64,000 bases of DNA from the NCBI GenBank assembly GCA_027483535.1, contig JAIXUN010000002.1, forward strand, positions 2,294,001-2,358,000. The letters are read 5' to 3'. Source of the stretch: a bacterium (GTDB taxonomy: Bacteria > Armatimonadota > Fimbriimonadia > Fimbriimonadales > Fimbriimonadaceae). The notes below the pieces were generated by a model. The model saw only the letters and a list, made by a program, of their open reading frames with translations. It was not told the origin of the DNA and did not search any database. Below, piece after piece: positions 52,122 through 60,097 of this stretch. The position numbers and the translations under genes were made by a program. The stretch's first letter is position 1; every line of letters starts with the position of its first letter.

Positions 52122-52703
52122 TCAGATTGCAGGTGGCGCGCGATCAGGGGGGCCGAGTCGACAAACGGTCGGCGGAGGTCCACGGGTGACCCGCGCAAAC
52201 ACTGCTGTTTCACCGGGCTCCGAAGAGTCATCGGGAAGCGAAATCTCGGGAGCGGGTGCGAGAGATTCGAACGCAAAGCCCGAGGCTAGCTGAACCTTTG
52301 AAATGGGACGAGTCTCTGCGGGAGCCATCTCGCATTTGCAAGCGGCGGCAGAACTCGCAATCTCCTTGGCTCGCGGCTTGGAGTCGGTGAAGTGAGATTG
52401 CTTTTTAGAAGTCTTCTGGGGATGACAGCAAGACTCCCCAACTTTCTGAACCGACGCTTCCTTTGTATCAGAAACCGAACGAGAACCTGTGTTCTCATTG
52501 GGTTTCCCAGAAACGTTCGGCGAGCCCTTTGTTGCGGCGCAGTGCGCACAATCGTGCTCGGTCGCCCGTTTCGATTTCACGCAGATCAGGGGTCCGGTCT
52601 GCTGTGCCGACCCGATCATCGGGAGGATCAGGGTAAAGAGGAGAATGAGCAACGTTCCGATAGATCGGATCGTGAGCTTCGATTTTTGTTGACGCCTCTT
52701 CAT
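52122..52703 (-). CDS. Cys-rich exported small protein, first gene of the metal-type operon
   Basis: A 193-residue protein with a signal or anchor (SIGTLLILLFTLILPMIGSA). The mature part is hydrophilic and carries DCAHC, SCCHP and CKCEM, a possible multi-Cys metal site, then a Pro-rich C-terminus. AAGGAGG lies 5-6 bp before ATG 52703, one of the best ribosome-binding sites in this window, so strong translation is likely. No BlaI-type operator is seen upstream. It is separated by 68 bp from the FixH/YtkA-like gene. I do not recognise its family. Confidence 0.68.
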   Translation of the reverse strand: MKRRQQKSKLTIRSIGTLLILLFTLILPMIGSAQQTGPLICVKSKRATEHDCAHCAATKGSPNVSGKPNENTGSRSVSDTKEASVQKVGESCCHPQKTSKKQSHFTDSKPRAKEIASSAAACKCEMAPAETRPISKVQLASGFAFESLAPAPEISLPDDSSEPGETAVFARVTRGPPPTVCRLGPPDRAPPAI

Positions 52704-52786
52704 TTCTTCCTCCTTCTTTAGTTTACGTTCTTAGGACGCACAATGAATCCTCCCTAGTTCCACAGCCGTAATAGCTTGAAAATCCC

Positions 52787-53680
52787 ATGAGTTCCTCGCC
52801 CCCACCGCCGAACGGTCCCCTTAATGGCATCGCCCAGTCAATTGCCGACGCCTTTGCGGGCAAGCAGGACGACCAACTAAGGCCGTCCGCGCTTGATCTC
52901 TTTATCTGGCAACGCGGTGGCAAGATCCACGGCGGCGGAATTCGGGGAATGAAGCTCGGGTTCGGTATCGCGGGTGGAGTCAATCTTGGCTTCGGAGTTC
53001 TCTTTCTTGCGCTAACTGCCAAGCAGCCAGGATTCATCGTTCCTGCGAGCATCATGGGCTTCATCGGGCTTGGATTCCTGATCGCCACCGCTTTCCTTTT
53101 TGCCAAGTATCGGAATCGAGATAATGAGGTCCGCCTCACCAAAGAGGGCAGCCAACTGCTCTATCGGTTAGTGAATCACGTTGGCTACATGAACCCGCAT
53201 CAGTATTCGGGGGCAAGATACGGATCGCCGTGGCATCGTTTCTGGGGCATCAAAACGGCTTCAAACATGCTCTCCAAGCAGGGTTTTGATATCTTGGAAT
53301 CCGCAGCTGGCCAGTTTGTGCGAATCAACGCTCAGGTTGAATTGGATGCCAACGGGCTCAAGAGACTGTCTCGAAACTCCGGCGCCGTTCGTCTCGCGGC
53401 TGAGGAGACGATGATCACGCTCATCAATCAAGTGGCTCTCTTGGAACAACACCCGGAATCGTTGGGAGCGATTGCGGATATTGCGAAGAAGGAGATCGCC
53501 AAGATGGTGGAACTCGGCGACCGCATCGAGCAATCAATTACGGGCGAGGACTCCCTACTCGGGATGCACCGAGGCGGCTCCGCCATCGACGGTGTGCTCG
53601 AGAACCTCCGCATGGAACAAGACGCGCTGGACGAAATTCGCTACTCGCAACGCGAAAATCGGCAGGAAGAACGCTCTTAG
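52787..53680 (+). CDS. Hypothetical membrane protein
   Basis: A 297-residue protein. Two transmembrane helices (about residues 57-110: LGFGIAGGVNLGFGVLFLAL and ASIMGFIGLGFLIATAFLFA) follow a Pro-rich cytoplasmic start. The C-terminal 180 residues are helical and charged (LAAEETMITLINQVALLEQHPESLG, IAKKEIAKMVELGDRIEQSI). It resembles no family that I know. It is divergent from the metal-type operon and convergent with the caspase-like gene, whose stop overlaps its own by 4 bp. Confidence 0.65.
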   Translation: MSSSPPPPNGPLNGIAQSIADAFAGKQDDQLRPSALDLFIWQRGGKIHGGGIRGMKLGFGIAGGVNLGFGVLFLALTAKQPGFIVPASIMGFIGLGFLIATAFLFAKYRNRDNEVRLTKEGSQLLYRLVNHVGYMNPHQYSGARYGSPWHRFWGIKTASNMLSKQGFDILESAAGQFVRINAQVELDANGLKRLSRNSGAVRLAAEETMITLINQVALLEQHPESLGAIADIAKKEIAKMVELGDRIEQSITGEDSLLGMHRGGSAIDGVLENLRMEQDALDEIRYSQRENRQEERS

Positions 53681-56600
53681 CCCTGTTCGAAGAAGATTCG
53701 CCAGTCGGTGCGAAGTCCTTTCGCATCGTAAGTGAAGATCGTCCACTTGGTGGTCTTCATCGCCGGATCTTTCGCGAGTCGCCAGGGTGGCAGCTTGGCA
53801 AACAGAGTCGAAACTCCAGTCTCCGACTTCGATTGAGCGCGGAGATTGCCGAGTTTGTCCACTGATCCCGTGAATGTTTCGGTGACCCCGTTTCTAGTGA
53901 GCTGAAGAGTTGCGGCTCCTTTTGAATCGATCTCGATAGTGGCGGTGGCTTTTCCGGCTTCTCCGGCCATGATCACCCCGTCCACCCCAGCCACACCTTC
54001 CCTCGGTGGGTTATCCGTCATGTAATCCCCTTTGCCGCTCGCCCTGCCTTCGTAATCCTTTAGCGATGGGGTTGGCGAGAAGCCCAAATGCAGATAGTGC
54101 GGGGTTTCCATGAGCGTTGTTGTTAGGCCCAGAAGGTAGGAATCCGCCGCCTTGGTTTCGCCCTCTTGCCAGAGGCGATTGATCAGCAACGTCGCACCGA
54201 CCACTTGAATGCCCAGGAGTCGATAATCTTGGTACAAAGCCGACTCTTGCAAGGCCTCGGCTGCCACTTGCCAACGATTCATTCTTGCAAGAACCAGCCC
54301 GAGCACGGCACGCTGGAGGAAGTCGCGCTTAGCTACGGTTTTCGCAAGGGCGTTCTCTAATTCAATCGCACGCTTGTTCTCCGTTTCCTTGGTCCCTTCG
54401 ATGTTCGCCAAGACGAGACGCAACACCCTTGCCTGATCCGCGTAGGCGGGTACAGGCTCGCCTAGATCTTTGGCAAAAGCCTTCGCCTCTGTAATTCGAT
54501 TCCAAGCAATGAGGTGCGCGACCCAGTTCCACTGCAAGATCGTTTTGTCGGGATCCAGAAGGTTCGGCGAATGAATGATTCGCTCCGCCTCTTTTCGGTC
54601 GTCCATGCCGATTGCCGTTTGGTAAAGCACGGTAAGGAGATCCGCACCGGATGGATTTCTATCCGCAACGTCTTTCCAGAGCTGACTGACTTGAAGCTGA
54701 CGTTGGGCGGTGATGCCGAAACTCAAAACGTCAAACCAGGCGCTCGGCGCCAGGGTCCGCTCACGCAAGTACGGCAACAGGGAGCGCCAGTTGCTCAGAG
54801 CTTGCTGCGCGTACGTCTCCAGCGGAATAAGACCCCGACCGACATACTCGCTGACCACGTGATGGGTCGCCATCAGGCCCGCGAAAGTGGATTCGAAGAC
54901 GTCGTCGGTCCCCTTCTCTGCGGCTTGCAAGTACTCCAGAGCCGCGGGATCGGCGTTCAGTGCCGGATCTCCGGACAACACCATCGCAAGCCCTGCGGCA
55001 AGTTGTGCTCGCCAGTCATACGGACGAGCCTTGGCAAGCCTGCGAAACTCGGGAGCCATCTCTTTCAGGCGAGTGGGTGCGGCTTCGATCAGACGCAGGA
55101 TCGAGTAACCCGCCAAATCGGGTTCTTTGGAGAGGGCGAGAGCTAGCTTCTCGGCGGGTTCGGGCCCCACAAAACTTCGGTACCAAACGGCGCGCATGCT
55201 CTGCCAAGTCCCCCAACCTTCTCCCTCTCCCTGCTCGCGCAAAATCTTCGCGACCCGATCGAGGGCCTCGTCGCGAGGAGCATCCACTAGAGATCGGACG
55301 ATGCATTCGAACGAACGCAATGCGACCCAAGACGTCTCGATGACGTCGTCTTTTCCCTCCATCGCGCGCTCGTAAGCGGGTCGTGCTTCGTCAAACTTGC
55401 CTTCCGCCATCAGCGTTTCGGCATGAAGGAAAGCTTGCATCTTCGGACGATCGTTCAGCCCCGCCCCTACTTTCTGCCAGAGCTTGACCAAGTCTTTTTC
55501 GTCGCCCCAACTGCTAATCGTGAACCACGCTAGAAACGCCCCATCGGCCCGATCTGCCCCTTCTTCGAAGAGGTCTATCAATCGGAACGAAGCCTTGATC
55601 CGCTCTTGAACATCCACGTTCGGGAGCGGGTCGAGCATGAGAGCCATGATCCGATCCAACTCCGGTGCGTCCGAGTTCACGATTGCGCGAAGGGTCCGGC
55701 TCGCTTCGGTGGATCGACCGAGAGCGATCGCCACTCCGGCTAAAAGAAACCGATCTGCGGTATCGGCCAGCCCCGAACCTTCTAGCGACTTGAGAAGCTC
55801 TAAACACTCTTGGTTCCGACCTTGAGACTCCAGGGTCGCGGCGAATTCTTTCACCGTGGCGTGATAACTCTCCGGTTGCAGACTCTTTCCCGCCTCGTCG
55901 AGCACCTTGGAGAGATCGGAGCGGTCTTTAGGCGGAAACGCGCCGATGAGGACGTCGCGGGTGGGGTCGGTCCAAGCTGTTGGCACTTGAGGATCGCTCG
56001 GATAGTCGCGTTCGGTGAACGCCTTGGCGCGACGCGAGGTCTGGTCGGCAACGGCCGAAGCCCACAGCGCTCCGAAGTCGGTGCGGACCTTTTCGTCCTG
56101 GATGCTGCGCAGGAAACTCCAAGTGAACACCCCTCCGCCCACGCGTTCATTCTCGTAAGACCGTCCCCCAGGTTTGCAGCCCAGCAGAACACCGATATTG
56201 GCTTTTCGACTCAGGGCTAAGAGCTCTTCCCCGAAAGGGTTTTCGGTGCCCGACCTGCACGCATCGGCGATGATGAGCACATTCTTGAGCCCCGCCTGCA
56301 CGAATCTCTCAACGACTTTCCTTACCGGGATACCGACCTTCTCAACGTTTTCCAGCTTCGCATCGCTCGGGCAAAGGTAGTCGCCCGAGGGCAGGCCAAT
56401 TCCGTGCCCGGAGAAGTAGAGGAGGAAGAGGTCGCCTTTTTGTAGCAAGGGGTCTTTCAGCAGATTGTCGAGGGCTTCCTGGACATTGGCAATGGTCGGG
56501 GCTTCGCTTTGCGCCCCGGCTTCGTCCGAAAGGAACTTTAGATTCTCCGGGGTGAACCGAAACCGTTCCAGGAGTGCTTCACGCACTTTGCGGGCATCGG

Positions 56601-56805
56601 AGGCGGCATATCCCAGTTTGCCGAGCGACGCGTAATTGCTCACCCCGATGACAAGGGCTCTTCGCTTCGGAGGGACGATCGGGAGCGGGTCGCCCGTGGA
56701 TCCGATCGCCAGGTTCCCGAGAACCACGAGCAAAACGGTTACGAGTAACCGACACAGAATTCGAGTGTTAAGACTTTTGCTCATGCCCTCGCGCAAATGT
56801 ATCAT
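53677..56805 (-). CDS. Caspase-like (peptidase C14) protein with long helical repeat region
   Basis: 1042 residues. After a membrane anchor or signal (RLLVTVLLVVLGNLAIG), a caspase domain covers about residues 47-290: RALVIGVSNYASLGKLGYAASDA, LFLLYFSGHG with catalytic His134 and VLIIADACRSG with catalytic Cys183. The rest is helical hairpins of TPR type (SAQLAAGLAMVLSG-like, LALSKEPDLAGYSILRLIEAAP), then a small beta-rich end. Caspase-like proteins of bacteria cut after Arg/Lys or Asp and are linked to signalling or cell death. The export signal would place this one outside the cytoplasm. ATG 56784 is a second possible start. Confidence 0.88.
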   Translation of the reverse strand: MIHLREGMSKSLNTRILCRLLVTVLLVVLGNLAIGSTGDPLPIVPPKRRALVIGVSNYASLGKLGYAASDARKVREALLERFRFTPENLKFLSDEAGAQSEAPTIANVQEALDNLLKDPLLQKGDLFLLYFSGHGIGLPSGDYLCPSDAKLENVEKVGIPVRKVVERFVQAGLKNVLIIADACRSGTENPFGEELLALSRKANIGVLLGCKPGGRSYENERVGGGVFTWSFLRSIQDEKVRTDFGALWASAVADQTSRRAKAFTERDYPSDPQVPTAWTDPTRDVLIGAFPPKDRSDLSKVLDEAGKSLQPESYHATVKEFAATLESQGRNQECLELLKSLEGSGLADTADRFLLAGVAIALGRSTEASRTLRAIVNSDAPELDRIMALMLDPLPNVDVQERIKASFRLIDLFEEGADRADGAFLAWFTISSWGDEKDLVKLWQKVGAGLNDRPKMQAFLHAETLMAEGKFDEARPAYERAMEGKDDVIETSWVALRSFECIVRSLVDAPRDEALDRVAKILREQGEGEGWGTWQSMRAVWYRSFVGPEPAEKLALALSKEPDLAGYSILRLIEAAPTRLKEMAPEFRRLAKARPYDWRAQLAAGLAMVLSGDPALNADPAALEYLQAAEKGTDDVFESTFAGLMATHHVVSEYVGRGLIPLETYAQQALSNWRSLLPYLRERTLAPSAWFDVLSFGITAQRQLQVSQLWKDVADRNPSGADLLTVLYQTAIGMDDRKEAERIIHSPNLLDPDKTILQWNWVAHLIAWNRITEAKAFAKDLGEPVPAYADQARVLRLVLANIEGTKETENKRAIELENALAKTVAKRDFLQRAVLGLVLARMNRWQVAAEALQESALYQDYRLLGIQVVGATLLINRLWQEGETKAADSYLLGLTTTLMETPHYLHLGFSPTPSLKDYEGRASGKGDYMTDNPPREGVAGVDGVIMAGEAGKATATIEIDSKGAATLQLTRNGVTETFTGSVDKLGNLRAQSKSETGVSTLFAKLPPWRLAKDPAMKTTKWTIFTYDAKGLRTDWRIFFEQG

Positions 56806-56876
56806 GGTTTTCGTGTCCGGATTCCCGTGAAAATCTTATTGCACAAGATTCGTCTCTAGGTGGGAGCGTTCTGTTT

Positions 56877-58874
56877 ATGGTTTCAAGGTTAGTTTCTAGC
56901 GCGTTTTTGATTCCCGTGTTCTGCCTGGCCATGGGTCAACGAACAGAGGGTCCGGCAACTTCTCGCGGCGGAGTTCTTTCCTTTGTCTCCTCTTCCGCCA
57001 TTCAGACAGGCAGTCCCACCGTTCGAAAAATTCACTGGCGCGGCTCTGATCAATCCCTTGAAGTAAAACTCACACCGTTCGAGGGTAACTCGAAGGACCC
57101 GATCTATCTTTCGGTGTGGACACTTGGGCGACCCAACGCCGCCATCAATGGACGTCCGGTTCCGGCGGATCAGGTCGGCCGAATTGCATTTGTTGAACGA
57201 CTCGAGCCTGGCGCACGAGACCTGACGACCAAGATCGACTTCTCCAGTTTTGCCCCTCCCGTGCCGGGCAAAAAGAAGTCGCCCTATTCCGGGTTCGTGA
57301 TTGAAGGGTCTGGGGCACCGGGTGGACTCGCATCGGTCTCGAAAACAATGGCGGCGATGGTTCGCGAGGCAACCCTGGCTCGACTCTCTCGGGACGGTAC
57401 GACTCAGTACACCCTTGTTGCCACTCAGGGCAAGGTGAGTTCGAATCTGCTCACGGTGGAGTACGGCGAGTTGATGGGTTCGAGCACAAAGGCCGAATCC
57501 TTTGCCCAAACCCAGTACGCCACCGCCGAGTTTCCGGACGAGAAGTTTGGTCCAGCGGGAACCCTTTTGCCGTCACGCGGGAGCATGGGACTCCGATACC
57601 GGATTCCTCAGGGCACCAAAAAGGCGATCTTTCAAATCTGCCCGAACTGGGAGCACCCCGGTTACGCACTTTGGACCACCGTCAAGCCGACTCTCCAAAC
57701 CGAACTTCCGCTCGACAAGAAGGATTCCAAAGATTCCAGCTTCCTCAGAACGTCTATTCCGACCACCAAATTCGCTGGAGACCTGGATCAAACGCGCTAC
57801 TGGGGCAGGGTGGTTCCGCTCGATTCTCAGGGCAATCTCGCTGGAAAGCCGTCAGACCCCATCTCGTTGGTGGTTTCCAATCCACCCGCTCCAGTCAAAG
57901 CGGAATCAAAACCGAAGTTGACCTTCACATACGAATTGGTGGGATGGCGTCCGGGATACGAAGCGCATCCGATGGATCAATACCGGTTTGTCATCTCGAG
58001 CAAAAATGCGCCGTTTGGAGCCCTGAACAAGATCGCCGGGAAGCAGTTGAAACAAGGGGACAAGGTCTACCTTCCTCCCTCTCCGCCACCTGACGAAAAG
58101 GCTTGGTACGAGAAGGTCGTGGATTTCATCGCCGAAGCAATCGCTTTCTTTGACAGCTATTTCACTTTTCTAGCTTCTGCGATCGGGACGACACTGGGCG
58201 TTATCAAGCAGATGCCCTTTTCAATTGCAGAGGAAATCGGTTTGCCTAAGAGTGCTTCGGCATCGATTCTAAAAGCGATCAATGCCCCTTTAAAGCTTGA
58301 AAATGCCGCGTTCAACGCCGCCGGTCGAGTGACGTCCGCACCCTCTTATCTCACCGAACGAATGCTCGATGAGCTAGGAGTTGAAAGCGCCACGAAACGA
58401 GCCGCTGTCTACGGGAACTATCGAGGCGCCCTAGCAAATTGGGCGCGAAAGAAAGTTTGGGAGAATCAGGAGATCACAGGCATGGGTCTCACTCCTGACC
58501 CAGATTTCGAGCAGCGCACCGGAGTGGCCTACGTTCGCGTCACCGCAGGCGTAAACCCTTCTCTGCCGCAAGGCTACCGGGAGAGTTTCTATCCGGTAAC
58601 CATGGAAGTTCACTCCATTGCAAAGGACGCTTCTTCTCTAGGAATCCCCGCGCAATCCTTCCAACTGTATCAAGCGACGGGGCTTCCATGCTCTCTGGCA
58701 CCTGGTCAATCGGTGCTGGTGCCGATCGTCATGGATTATCACTGGACCTACGACTCGCGCAAGGCAGATTGGCTGTTCGGCTGGACGAAGATGGAAACCA
58801 CGCGTTTTGTTGTGAACGGAAAGTCGCTCACCAACAAGAACCTCCACAAACAGTGGGGCACAGTTTCTGAGTAA
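56877..58874 (+). CDS. Large secreted protein of unknown function
   Basis: A 665-residue protein with signal peptide (SSAFLIPVFCLAMGQ). Residues about 25-350 are beta-rich with a repeated strand style (KVYLPP, FVISSKNAPFG). Near residues 415-450 is a hydrophobic, helical stretch (VVDFIAEAIAFFDSYFTFLASAIGTTLG) in the middle of an otherwise soluble protein. No recognised domain. It is divergent from the caspase-like gene with about 70 bp between the starts, so both may share control. A link between them is possible, not shown. Confidence 0.68.
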   Translation: MVSRLVSSAFLIPVFCLAMGQRTEGPATSRGGVLSFVSSSAIQTGSPTVRKIHWRGSDQSLEVKLTPFEGNSKDPIYLSVWTLGRPNAAINGRPVPADQVGRIAFVERLEPGARDLTTKIDFSSFAPPVPGKKKSPYSGFVIEGSGAPGGLASVSKTMAAMVREATLARLSRDGTTQYTLVATQGKVSSNLLTVEYGELMGSSTKAESFAQTQYATAEFPDEKFGPAGTLLPSRGSMGLRYRIPQGTKKAIFQICPNWEHPGYALWTTVKPTLQTELPLDKKDSKDSSFLRTSIPTTKFAGDLDQTRYWGRVVPLDSQGNLAGKPSDPISLVVSNPPAPVKAESKPKLTFTYELVGWRPGYEAHPMDQYRFVISSKNAPFGALNKIAGKQLKQGDKVYLPPSPPPDEKAWYEKVVDFIAEAIAFFDSYFTFLASAIGTTLGVIKQMPFSIAEEIGLPKSASASILKAINAPLKLENAAFNAAGRVTSAPSYLTERMLDELGVESATKRAAVYGNYRGALANWARKKVWENQEITGMGLTPDPDFEQRTGVAYVRVTAGVNPSLPQGYRESFYPVTMEVHSIAKDASSLGIPAQSFQLYQATGLPCSLAPGQSVLVPIVMDYHWTYDSRKADWLFGWTKMETTRFVVNGKSLTNKNLHKQWGTVSE

Positions 58875-58877
58875 TTC

Positions 58878-59351
58878 CTAGCTCGCCTTTTCCAGCAGGC
58901 TCTTTGTTTTCTTGTGTCGGAAAGCAAAGAGCTTGTCGAGGTCTCGTTGAACGAGCAGGAAGTTCGCCACTGCGCCGAGGGGACCGAAGGGCAGACTGTA
59001 TTCGAGATTATCGATTAAGAGCGCCCCTTCGGGATGCGGCTCGAAACGGTGCTCATGGCGCCAAGTTTTGAACGGACTCTTGAGCGCGGTATCGACGAAC
59101 GAGGCATGGGTGGTGAGAGGCGATGGTGGAGTGACCTCTTCAATGAGCGCGTGCCACTCCATCGCAATGCCGTATTGCTTCACGCGGACCTTATGAACCG
59201 CGCCCTCCCTCACCTCAAGATCGTCGCCGACGATTTGCGCCTGCTTCTCCGGAGGGGTAAGGGCGTTGAGCGCCTCCACCGAAGCGTGGAATTCCCAGAG
59301 CTTTTCCACGCTGGTTTTGATGAGGGTCTCGTAACGCCGCTTAAAGAGCAT
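58878..59351 (-). CDS. SRPBCC family protein (START-like ligand-binding fold)
   Basis: 157 residues from ATG 59351. The sequence KTSVEKLWEFHASVEALNALTPP, VREGAVHKVRVKQYG, WHALIEEVTPPSPLTTHASFVDTALKSPFKTWRHEHRFEP and LIDNLEYSLPFGPLGAVANFLLVQRDLDKLFAFRHKK is typical of the SRPBCC (polyketide cyclase/ligand-binding) group, often annotated as CoxG-like or cell-division inhibitor relatives. Its ligand is unknown. Cytoplasmic. It is 52 bp upstream-linked with the next gene on the same strand. Confidence 0.85.
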   Translation of the reverse strand: MLFKRRYETLIKTSVEKLWEFHASVEALNALTPPEKQAQIVGDDLEVREGAVHKVRVKQYGIAMEWHALIEEVTPPSPLTTHASFVDTALKSPFKTWRHEHRFEPHPEGALLIDNLEYSLPFGPLGAVANFLLVQRDLDKLFAFRHKKTKSLLEKAS

Positions 59352-59403
59352 CACCCGTTCCTACGTGTGCTGCGAGGAACCTCTCCGCTTTACCGATAGA
59401 CCC

Positions 59404-59778
59404 TTATCGACAGAGGACCGAATAGACCTTGAAGTCGCTCTTCATGGGGGCGGGCTTCCCTTGCGCCTTGTACTCCGCCATATCGGCAAAGGCTCGCTTA
59501 TGACCCTCGTGAAACTCTGGCGAACCTACCCATGCGTCGAAAGCCTCCTTGCTCTGCCATCGGCTCACAACAAGATATTGAGTTTGATCTTCCGGCTTCA
59601 GAACCGACATTTCGATGAATCCGGCCACTCGGTCGATCGCCCGAGCCCGAGTTGAGAACAGATACTCGAATCGGTCGACGTAGTCTGGGTCGCAATCAAT
59701 GAAGTTGATCGCCACGAATTCCTTTTCCGCTGTTCCTTGACTCTCCACCTGAGCCGCCGATGCTTGTGACTCCACCAT
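59404..59778 (-). CDS. Antibiotic biosynthesis monooxygenase (ABM)-domain protein, HmoA-like
   Basis: 124 residues from ATG 59778. The frame stays open to 59829 but that part runs through an inverted repeat and is probably not translated. EFVAINFIDCDPDYVDRFEYLFSTRARAIDRVAGFIEMSVLKPEDQTQYLVVSRWQSKEAFDAWVGSPEFHEGHKRAFADM is a typical ABM domain, as in heme-degrading HmoA/IsdG or small quinol monooxygenases. The Trp in SRWQSKEAF and His in EGHKRA fit the heme-type subgroup. The substrate is unproven. A strong inverted repeat lies 8 bp upstream. Confidence 0.85.
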   Translation of the reverse strand: MVESQASAAQVESQGTAEKEFVAINFIDCDPDYVDRFEYLFSTRARAIDRVAGFIEMSVLKPEDQTQYLVVSRWQSKEAFDAWVGSPEFHEGHKRAFADMAEYKAQGKPAPMKSDFKVYSVLCR

Positions 59779-59785
59779 GCCTATG

Positions 59786-59832
59786 ATCTTGACGAATCTA
59801 TACTTTACTGTCAAGTATAGATTCGTCAAGAT
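59786..59832. repeat. Perfect inverted repeat with 20-bp arms upstream of the ABM gene
   Basis: Left arm ATCTTGACGAATCTATACTT (59786-59805) and its exact complement at 59813-59832, with a 7-nt centre TACTGTC. It is AT-rich, followed by TTTTCG on the + strand. It lies between tRNA-Trp and the ABM gene. The symmetry suits an operator for a dimeric or tetrameric repressor, or a terminator; no gene it would end lies to its left on the + strand. Confidence 0.9.
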
Positions 59833-59884
59833 TTTCGAAACAGCTAAATGTTTGAACGGTGATGTTCGAAAGTTGCGAAAGAAG

Positions 59885-59960
59885 TGGCAGGGGCGACAGG
59901 ATTCGAACCCGCGGCCTGCGGTTTTGGAGACCGCTGCTCTACCAGCTGAGCTACACCCCT
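59885..59960 (-). tRNA. trnW: tRNA-Trp (CCA anticodon)
   Basis: A complete cloverleaf on the minus strand: acceptor AGGGGTG with CGCCCCT, D-arm with AGCTCAGCTGGTAGAGC, anticodon loop CTCCAAA (59923-59929) with CCA at 59925-59927, T-arm with GGTTCGAATCC. The 3' CCA is encoded (59885-59887). Discriminator base G. Confidence 0.97.
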
Positions 59961-60027
59961 GCGAGGAAGATCACTATTATACTCGGCTCCCGCAAATTCC
60001 TTCCCTGCCCCTCAATGTCTCGCAAAG

Positions 60028-60060
60028 AAAAAAAGCCCGATCCAGGTAACTGAATCGGGC
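60028..60060 (-). terminator. Intrinsic terminator of the GH13 gene
   Basis: On the minus strand GCCCGAT...ATCGGGC (60054-60060 and 60035-60041), extended inside by CAG/CTG after a mismatch, loop of 4 nt, then T7. It lies 38 bp after the GH13 stop. Confidence 0.9.
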
Positions 60061-60097
60061 AAATGGCATGTCGTTTTGCTTGAGGTTTCTTGAAAGT

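Noticed and set aside
59779-59829. N-terminal extension of the ABM gene to 59829
   Set aside because: The extra codons would be the inverted repeat itself; the normal ABM start is ATG 59778.
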